Positions 38,886 to 44,256 of a stretch of 44,256 nucleotides of DNA are shown here, piece after piece; the first letter of the stretch is position 1; every line of letters starts with the position of its first letter. The position numbers and the translations under genes were made by a program. The stretch is from Oscillospiraceae bacterium (GTDB taxonomy: Bacteria > Bacillota > Clostridia > Oscillospirales > Acutalibacteraceae). The notes under the pieces were generated by a model. It made no database searches and had not been told where the DNA came from. It saw nothing but the letters and a program-made list of their open reading frames with translations. The DNA lies in contig CADBQU010000016.1 of assembly GCA_902796905.1 (NCBI GenBank), forward strand, positions 1 to 44,256. Direction: 5' to 3'.

Positions 38886-39128
38886 TTAATTTATAATTTC
38901 GTAATTTTGTACGGCGTCGGTTTTTTTGGCACTTTCATTCAAGCTTAAAATTCTGAATTTTATTTTTTTTGCTCCAAAACAAATTTCTATTTCATCGCCT
39001 ATTTTAACATCGTACGAAGCCCTTAAGGCTTTACCGTCTTTTAAAACTTTTCCGGCGTCGCAAGCTTCGTTTGCAACAGTTCTGCGTTTAATTATTCTTG
39101 ATACTTTTAAAAACTTATCCAATCTCAT
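38886..39128 (-). CDS. rqcP: S4-domain RNA-binding protein RqcP (YabO)
   Basis: An 80-residue Hsp15-like protein. The S4 domain is MRLDKFLKVSRIIKRRTVAN...GKVLKDGKALRASYDVKIGD. In B. subtilis RqcP works with RqcH in ribosome-associated quality control (Ala tailing). RqcH is not in this window. Lies downstream of R8 and upstream of yabP. Confidence 0.93.
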   Translation of the reverse strand: MRLDKFLKVSRIIKRRTVANEACDAGKVLKDGKALRASYDVKIGDEIEICFGAKKIKFRILSLNESAKKTDAVQNYEIIN

Positions 39129-39174
39129 TTTATTAATCCAACCGTTTAATAATTCATTTTTTTGATTTTATTTG

Positions 39175-39265
39175 GGGCGATAAGCCCCAAAGCCCCACGG
39201 GGCTTTGGCAAAAGCAAAGCTTTTGCTCCGAAAAATAATTTTGTTTTTCGGAGGGCTTATCGCCC
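39175..39265. repeat. Four-way-junction repeat R8
   Basis: Outer stem GGGCGATAAGCCC (39175-39187) / GGGCTTATCGCCC (39253-39265), with a changed but still paired centre compared with the GCGAAAGC copies. Arms: CAAAGCCCC-AC-GGGGCTTTG (39188-39207), GCAAAAGC-AAA-GCTTTTGC (39208-39226) and TCCGAAAAA / TTTTTCGGA (39227-39252). Fully paired between arms. Between hup and yabO. Confidence 0.94.
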
Positions 39266-39302
39266 GTATTTGATTTTTTATATTTACTTTTTTAAAAATT
39301 GC

Positions 39303-39342
39303 CTAAAAATAAAAGGGTTGCCCTTATTATAGCAACCCTTTT
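39303..39342 (-). terminator. hup terminator
   Basis: Perfect 11-bp stem AAAAGGGTTGC (39311-39321) / GCAACCCTTTT (39332-39342), 11 nt after the hup stop. On the minus strand it runs into ATTTTTAGG. A strong intrinsic terminator that separates hup from yabO. Confidence 0.88.
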
Positions 39343-39352
39343 AATATCCTTA

Positions 39353-39625
39353 TTATTGGATAGCGTCTTTAAATGCTTTACCTGCTTTAAATACAGGAGC
39401 TTTGGAAGCTGCAATTTTAATTTGATCGCCGGTTCTGGGGTTAATGCCTGTTCTTGCTGCTCTTTCACGAATTTCATAGGTACCAAAGCCAACTAACTGA
39501 ACTTTTTTACCTGCTTTTAATTCTTCGGATACGCTGTCAATGAAAGCTGCAAGAGCTTTTTCTGTGTCCTTTTTAGATAATCCTGCTTTGTCAGCCATAG
39601 CTGCAATAAGTTCTGATTTGTTCAT
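39353..39625 (-). CDS. hup: DNA-binding protein HU
   Basis: Nucleoid protein of 90 residues. MNKSELIAAMADKAGLSKKD at the start, GFGTYEIRERAARTGINPRTG with the beta-arm Pro, and KAPVFKAGKAFKDAI at the end are invariant HU features. GGAGG lies 9-10 nt upstream of ATG 39625. It lies between mazG and yabO, the usual clostridial position, and has its own terminator. Confidence 0.98.
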   Translation of the reverse strand: MNKSELIAAMADKAGLSKKDTEKALAAFIDSVSEELKAGKKVQLVGFGTYEIRERAARTGINPRTGDQIKIAASKAPVFKAGKAFKDAIQ

Positions 39626-39677
39626 TTGTAAATTTCCTCCAATTTTTTTATTCCTAAAGGCAAATGCCTTTAAAAAG

Positions 39678-40556
39678 CTAATTTTCTTTTTTGGCTTCTT
39701 CCCACAGTCGGTCTAAAACCTCCAACGAAGCTTTTTCCATATCTATTCCCTTTTGGTTTGCTTTTTCTTCAACCAAACCAAATCTGTTTATAAACTTTTC
39801 GGTGGCTTTATGCAAAGCGTCTTCACTGTTTACATTTATAAATCTTGAAACATTTACCGCCGAAAAAATCAAATCTCCCAATTCTTCTTCTAATTTATCA
39901 TAATTATCACAATTATTTAAATTATCCGTATCCGAATTGTTTAAATTCTTTAAGCTTTGTTTTTCCATTTCGGCTTTAAGCTCGTCCGCTTCTTCGTAAA
40001 CCTTTTTTAAAGCCAAAAATTTATCGTCCCAATCAAATCCTGCTTTTTTTGCTCTTTTTTGAACTTTTTGCGCCCTTAGCAACGCAGGAAAATGCCTTGG
40101 AACCGCTTTAAGCGTTTGCGTAAAACTGCTTTGGTTTTTCTCAACCATCTTTCTGCTGTTCCAATTATCAAGTGCCTCGTCTGCATTTTGGGCTTTTGTA
40201 TCTCCGAATACATGCGGATGACGAAAAACCAGTTTTTTACAAAGGTTATCTATAACGTCGTTTATGTTAAATCCGCCGGTTTCTTCTTCCATCTCGGAAT
40301 GGAATATAACCTGTAAAAGTAAATCTCCCAGTTCTTCCTTTAGGTTTTCGGCGTTTTTATTTTCTATGGCGTCAAAAACCTCATAAGCCTCTTCTACGGC
40401 GTTTTCTTTTATGCTTTCGTGCGTTTGAACTTTATCCCACTCACATCCGTTGGGACTTCTTAATATTTTCATAATAACGCACAAATCTTCAAAACCGTAG
40501 TTGCTTTTGTTTTTTATACTTTTTATATCAATATCATTAAAATCTTTTATCATCAT
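39678..40556 (-). CDS. mazG: Nucleoside triphosphate pyrophosphohydrolase MazG
   Basis: House-cleaning NTPase of 292 residues with two MazG domains. The first has WDKVQTHESIKENAVEEAYE and LKEELGDLLLQVIFHSEMEE (the EExxE and ExxD metal ligands); the second repeats this pattern (VYEEADELKAEM, LEEELGDLIFSAVNVSRF). Between them is an unusual Asn/Asp/Leu-rich insert of about 20 residues (LKNLNNSDTDNLNNCDNYD) that breaks the second helix pair. Bacillus yabN carries an extra N-terminal methylase domain, absent here. Confidence 0.94.
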   Translation of the reverse strand: MMIKDFNDIDIKSIKNKSNYGFEDLCVIMKILRSPNGCEWDKVQTHESIKENAVEEAYEVFDAIENKNAENLKEELGDLLLQVIFHSEMEEETGGFNINDVIDNLCKKLVFRHPHVFGDTKAQNADEALDNWNSRKMVEKNQSSFTQTLKAVPRHFPALLRAQKVQKRAKKAGFDWDDKFLALKKVYEEADELKAEMEKQSLKNLNNSDTDNLNNCDNYDKLEEELGDLIFSAVNVSRFINVNSEDALHKATEKFINRFGLVEEKANQKGIDMEKASLEVLDRLWEEAKKEN

Positions 40557-40634
40557 AATTTATACCACATTTTCAACTAAAAATCAATAGTTTTTTAATT
40601 CTTTTTGTGTAAATAGCTATATTTTACGAATTTT

Positions 40635-42362
40635 TTAATCAAAAACTTTTAGTTTTTGGAAAATTTTAACAATTTTATCTCCTTTTGGAAAAGCTTCTAT
40701 ATCTTCTTTGCTTAAAGTTTTTAAAAGCATTAATAAAATTATATAAACCAAAGCCGCAGCTATTATGGAAATTGCGGTAACTATTAAATTTTTAGATATA
40801 AACTTTTCCGTTAATCCGGAAACCAAAAACGCCGTTGCTCCGCAGCCTATTGCGCTTATAAGCGGTTTAATTGTTGTGGACATAAAATTCGGTACAACCT
40901 TAGAATATTTTATTATGCTTATTAAGTTTAAAATAAAAATAGTAGCATAACAGCAAAGCGTGCCTATAGGCGCTCCCTTAATATTAATTTCGGGACGTTC
41001 CACCAAAATAAAGTTTACAACAACCTTTAATGTGGCTCCTATAATAATGTTTCTTACGGGTATATTTTGTTTGCCTATTGCCTGAAGCATACTTGTAATA
41101 GGTACCGCTAAGCCTGCAAAAACCGCAGCTATACCCAAAATAACCAATAGCGGTGTGCCTATTTGTATACTTGCTACATCCCCGTACAGCAAGGTCATAA
41201 TATTTTTTGCCAATACCGATACGCCTATGCCGGCAGGCATGGCAATTAAAGCCGTGGTCCTTAAAATAGATTCTACGTTTTTCTTTACCAAAGGCTTGTT
41301 TTTTTGCGTCCAAGAAGTAGTTAATACCGGAATAGCTCCTACGCCCAAAACCGAAGTAAGCGTTGGTATTAAATTAAACAAAGTATATGCTTCGCCCCTA
41401 ATGCCGTAAAGAAAAGTGTTAAAATTATCTTTTGTTAAAACCGAAGCCGTACCTACATGTTTTAAATTATAATCTATAATAGAGTCTTTATATATTGTAC
41501 TTATATAGTCCCATGACGAATTCATTACATTTTTTAACTGCCACTTAACCATGGTGGTGTCTATTAAAAGCGTTATGTTTGTAGCCAAAGAGCTCAATAC
41601 AACCGGAATGGCAATTAAAATAAGAGATTTTAAAATTTTCCTGCCGCTGTCGCTTACGGGAGATAATGCCAAATCATCATAAGATATTCCGTCGCCTTTT
41701 ACCCTGTGCCTTATTACCAAATAAAGCAAACCCAAAGCCGCTCCTACCATTATGCCGAACAACGCACCGGCAGCGGCAAGCTCTACGCTGCCTGTAAGCT
41801 TTTTAACAATAATTGCAAAGCCCAAACCCAAAAACAGTTTTCCCAATGCTTCTATAACATCCGATACAGCCGTGGGGTACATATTCCTTAAGCCTTCGTA
41901 ATAACCCCTGTAGGCCGACATTAAACAGCAAAAAAGCAAAGAAGGTGCAATTGCAAAAACGCAAAAAGCAATATAATGCAAATCGCTTGATTTAGTAGTG
42001 GTTGCATAGGCGTAAGGATAAGCCGCAACTATCATTGCCACAAGGCCCGTAATACCCGTTATCAAAAACGCTTTTTTTGCCACAGAAAAAGTTCTTCGGG
42101 CTTGTTTGAATTTTTTGTTTGCCACATCTTCGGCTACAATTCGAGACACCGCCACGGGAAGTCCCGCCATGCTAAGTGCATAAATAGGCAAAAACAAATC
42201 GTATGCGGAAGAAAAATATCCAAAGCCCAAAGCCCCTATAAATCTTTGTAGCGGTATTTTAAAAAGTGCGCCTATAACTTTTACCAAAACCGTAGAAATA
42301 AGCAGAATGGTAGCACCGTATTCAAAACTTTGTCCACCGCTTTTTTTTATTCCTTTTCCCAT
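40635..42362 (-). CDS. Polysaccharide/lipid II flippase of the SpoVB-YabM family
   Basis: MOP-superfamily transporter of 575 residues, about 14 TM helices. Typical N-terminus: LISTVLVKVIGALFKIPLQR and GYFSSAYDLFLPIYALSMAG. SpoVB-like proteins move lipid-linked precursors in cortex or wall synthesis. Its place upstream of mazG matches B. subtilis yabM, and the sporulation genes nearby support that role. ATG 42362 has AAGGAG upstream. It starts 160 nt after the preceding gene. Confidence 0.9.
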   Translation of the reverse strand: MGKGIKKSGGQSFEYGATILLISTVLVKVIGALFKIPLQRFIGALGFGYFSSAYDLFLPIYALSMAGLPVAVSRIVAEDVANKKFKQARRTFSVAKKAFLITGITGLVAMIVAAYPYAYATTTKSSDLHYIAFCVFAIAPSLLFCCLMSAYRGYYEGLRNMYPTAVSDVIEALGKLFLGLGFAIIVKKLTGSVELAAAGALFGIMVGAALGLLYLVIRHRVKGDGISYDDLALSPVSDSGRKILKSLILIAIPVVLSSLATNITLLIDTTMVKWQLKNVMNSSWDYISTIYKDSIIDYNLKHVGTASVLTKDNFNTFLYGIRGEAYTLFNLIPTLTSVLGVGAIPVLTTSWTQKNKPLVKKNVESILRTTALIAMPAGIGVSVLAKNIMTLLYGDVASIQIGTPLLVILGIAAVFAGLAVPITSMLQAIGKQNIPVRNIIIGATLKVVVNFILVERPEINIKGAPIGTLCCYATIFILNLISIIKYSKVVPNFMSTTIKPLISAIGCGATAFLVSGLTEKFISKNLIVTAISIIAAALVYIILLMLLKTLSKEDIEAFPKGDKIVKIFQKLKVFD

Positions 42363-42522
42363 TAATAACTCCTTATAAACAATCGCTTACTAAAAATTTC
42401 AAATAAAAATTTTAATTTATTTTAAATAAACTGAAATTTAAATATTGCAATTAATTTTTTAAAAAATTCAAAAATCGAAAATAAAAATTATTGAAATTAT
42501 TGAAATTAAAAATTATCAAAAA

Positions 42523-43239
42523 CTAAAAATCAAAATTTTCTTTCGATAATTTTTCTGTTAAATTCCTTAATATCACACAAAGTTTATCGCTTTTGTTATC
42601 GTAGCTTTCTTTGTAAGTTTCGGTGGCGTCTTCGTCCGCTCCGTCGGAAATAAGCTTGTAGCTTAAAAACGGTTTATTGTAGGTATAAGCCGCATAAGCT
42701 ACGGCAGCTGCCTCCATATCGCAGGCACCGCACAAAAGCTCGTTTTTTAAAAAATCTTTTGTAGCGTCTTCACTTACAAAGCTGTCGCCCGAAGCTATTT
42801 TACATTCTTTTGCCTCTTTATAAACATCTTTAAAAACGTCAAGCAATTTTTTATTTGCAAAATAAACGTATTCCTGGTTTGGTTTTTCGGCTATTTCGTA
42901 ACCCAAAGCCGAAATATCGAAATCATGTTCCAAATAGCAGGTGCCTAAAATTACATCTCCCACTTTGTAATTAAATATACTTCCCGCAAATCCGAAATTT
43001 ATAATAATATCGTTGTTTTCGCATAAATGGCTTGCGGCAACCGCAGCGTTTACCTTTCCGCAGCCCGAGCGTATTGCATTTATTACAACCGTTTTGCCGT
43101 TAACCTGCATTTTTATGTTGTTGGCTTTTAATTTGCCAAATAAAACCTCGGTTATTTCGCAATCCGAAAAAACGTCAAACAAAGGAGAATATTCGTTTTC
43201 GTCGGCTATAACCAATCCTATATTTAAAATATCGTTCAA
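42523..43239 (-). CDS. Phosphorylase-superfamily nucleosidase (MTA/SAH nucleosidase-like; TTG start)
   Basis: A 238-residue protein resembling 5'-methylthioadenosine/S-adenosylhomocysteine nucleosidase. The glycine-rich strand is INAIRSGCGKVNAAVAAS. The ribose/purine-contacting end reads CDMEAAAVAYAAYTYNKPFL and KLISDGADEDA, with the Met-Glu pair and the catalytic Asp. IADENEYSPLFD at the N-terminus provides acidic residues near the usual general-acid Glu. TTG 43239 has AAAGGAAG 8 nt upstream. Sequence is divergent enough that another nucleoside substrate is possible. Confidence 0.8.
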   Translation of the reverse strand: MNDILNIGLVIADENEYSPLFDVFSDCEITEVLFGKLKANNIKMQVNGKTVVINAIRSGCGKVNAAVAASHLCENNDIIINFGFAGSIFNYKVGDVILGTCYLEHDFDISALGYEIAEKPNQEYVYFANKKLLDVFKDVYKEAKECKIASGDSFVSEDATKDFLKNELLCGACDMEAAAVAYAAYTYNKPFLSYKLISDGADEDATETYKESYDNKSDKLCVILRNLTEKLSKENFDF

Positions 43240-43525
43240 AAAAATCTTCCTTTCTTCCGCTGCCGCATTTTTTACGCCGAAAGTATTTGTATTAATAATA
43301 TTACCGTACCGGTCAATATCAAATTTATATTATAATAATTTAAAAAAGTTTTTAAAAAATAATCAAATTATTAATTATTTCTTAATTTAAATAATACCGG
43401 CGTTATGCCAAACCCTTTTAATAACAGTAAAATAAAAAGAACAACGCCGAAAACAATGTTAAAAATAAAAAGCAACACCTGCCGTTAAAAGCTTTTAACG
43501 CTTTTGTATTATACCGTTTTTGCGT

Positions 43526-43560
43526 TCATAAAAAAATGCGGAATATTTGGTATTCCGCAT
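43526..43560 (-). terminator. Terminator after the zinc-ribbon gene
   Basis: Perfect 10-bp stem ATGCGGAATA (43536-43545) / TATTCCGCAT (43551-43560), 5-nt loop, followed by a run of T on the minus strand. The remaining bases of 43240-43629 are AT-rich with no visible gene. Confidence 0.9.
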
Positions 43561-43629
43561 CAACTTTAAATACATCCGAAATATAAAAATATACTATAAA
43601 TTAATAAATAACCATATAATTATTTTTTA

Positions 43630-43986
43630 CTATTCGTTTACTTTGGCACCGCAATAAGAACAGAATTTGGTGTTAATGTCCAATTCTTTTTTGCAGTTTG
43701 GGCAAACCACTTTGCCTTTTGTATTTAAAATATTTGTTTTAAGTTCTTCCACTTTATCTTCCAAACTTTTAATATTATTAATAATTAAACAAACATCTTC
43801 GTTTTCGGTTTCTTTTAAATCCTCAATGGCTTTTCTTCCCAACTGTTCGTACAGGTTTGAAATTTTACCGTTTAAGGAAGCTATTTCCACCCTTTGTTTG
43901 CCTATATCAATAGCGTCTCCGGTTTTTTTATAAGCGGTTTCTGCCATATCCTTGGCCTTTTGTAAAACATCATCAAATTTATCCAT
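43630..43986 (-). CDS. Coiled-coil and zinc-ribbon protein, function unknown
   Basis: A 118-residue soluble protein. Residues 1-90 form long amphipathic helices (MDKFDDVLQKAKDMAETAYK, then ASLNGKISNLYEQLGRKAI). The C-terminus is a zinc ribbon: CPNCKKELDINTKFCSYCG, two C-x2-C knuckles. Similar proteins are common in Clostridia without known role. ATG 43986 has AAGGAG upstream; the open frame to 44151 is the untranslated leader. Transcribed alone. Confidence 0.8.
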   Translation of the reverse strand: MDKFDDVLQKAKDMAETAYKKTGDAIDIGKQRVEIASLNGKISNLYEQLGRKAIEDLKETENEDVCLIINNIKSLEDKVEELKTNILNTKGKVVCPNCKKELDINTKFCSYCGAKVNE

Positions 43987-44020
43987 AGCAAAAACTCCTT
44001 TTAATTTATTTTGTAAAATA

Positions 44021-44198
44021 AACAATACCATTAAGGTACTATACTTTTCTTGGCGAAAAATTTGTCCGTTTATATTATCAGCATTATCAACAAATTTAAA
44101 ATACAACCGTTTTTCTGCATTTCCCAATTTATAAACAAAACAACTTCTCATGGGGATGTATTACAAGCATAGACAATACAATCAGGGTACAATACTTT
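44021..44198 (-). repeat. Degenerate 27-nt direct repeat upstream of the zinc-ribbon gene
   Basis: ACAATACCATTAAGGTACTA... (44021-44047) recurs at 44172-44198 with 23 of 27 positions equal, 151 bp apart. On the minus strand both read AAAAGTATWGTACC, followed by TATTGT, and may be promoter or regulator sites. To the right lies a 12-bp palindrome AACGGCGCCGTT (44207-44218). Confidence 0.5.
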
Positions 44199-44256
44199 TT
44201 TGAAGAAACGGCGCCGTTATCGGCATTGTTGCCCTTCGCTCACAATACGTCAGTAT

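Noticed and set aside
39656..39671. Hairpin AAAGGCA/TGCCTTT as mazG terminator
   Set aside because: It lies upstream of hup with no T-run on the minus strand; more likely a hup leader hairpin or chance.
44182..44256. Open minus-strand frame of 24 codons running off the right edge
   Set aside because: Could be the C-terminus of a gene beyond the window, but it is short, overlaps the repeated block and has no recognisable domain.

Overview
The window is about 44 kb of low-GC chromosome. The gene content points to a spore-forming Bacillota of the Clostridia type. Evidence for this is the S10-spc-alpha ribosomal operon with rpsD inside it, a HrcA/CIRCE-controlled groESL, the sporulation genes yabP and yabQ, a short 480-residue class of ProRS, zinc-binding (Cys-containing) versions of S4, S14, L24 and L36, and frequent TTG starts behind strong AGGAGG-like sites. 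I cannot name the genus. Nearly every gene lies on the minus strand. The exceptions are the first two: the 3' part of a GC-rich serine recombinase, which is the right end of a mobile element that continues to the left, and a GNAT acetyltransferase.

Layout. 1-880: tail of a large serine recombinase. 966-1406: GNAT gene, which converges on the ribosomal operon across a bidirectional terminator. 1480-16600 (minus): a single uninterrupted cluster that reads, in transcription order, rpsJ-rplC-rplD-rplW-rplB-rpsS-rplV-rpsC-rplP-rpmC-rpsQ-rplN-rplX-rplE-rpsN-rpsH-rplF-rplR-rpsE-rpmD-rplO-secY-adk-map-infA-rpmJ-rpsM-rpsK-rpsD-rpoA-rplQ. A clear promoter and a leader of about 240 nt that looks structured lie upstream of rpsJ. 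17082-19175: proS and a Ser-rich membrane protein. 19498-19725: acpP. 19916-22579: zinc/cadmium efflux operon (ArsR sensor, stand-alone HMA protein, P1B-ATPase). 22879-28852: housekeeping genes dut, a 2-hydroxyacid dehydrogenase, xpt, an AI-2E family permease, proA and proB. 29078-34370: secA and groESL. 34519-37342: lipid kinase, rRNA methyltransferase and an S1-domain protein. 37727-43986: a yabM-mazG(yabN)-hup-yabO-yabP-yabQ-divIC block that keeps the Bacillus order and ends at the yabR-like S1 gene. A nucleosidase and a zinc-ribbon protein precede it.

The most interesting signal is not a gene. From 19 kb to 39 kb, eight intergenic elements of 75-92 bp each fold on paper as a closed stem carrying three hairpin arms, i.e. 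a four-way junction or cloverleaf. Almost no base is left unpaired between the arms. Arm and stem sequences differ from copy to copy, but the differences are matched on both strands of each helix. Copies occur in both orientations and several sit inside operons (groES/groEL, proB/proA, arsR/HMA). None lies in the 15-kb ribosomal operon. A ninth copy looks decayed.

A second unusual object is a tRNA-like minihelix just downstream of divIC. It has a 7-bp acceptor stem joined directly to a canonical 5-bp T arm with a TTCGAGT loop, and no D or anticodon arm. It sits next to a 25-nt sequence that recurs downstream of the Ser-rich protein gene 20 kb away.
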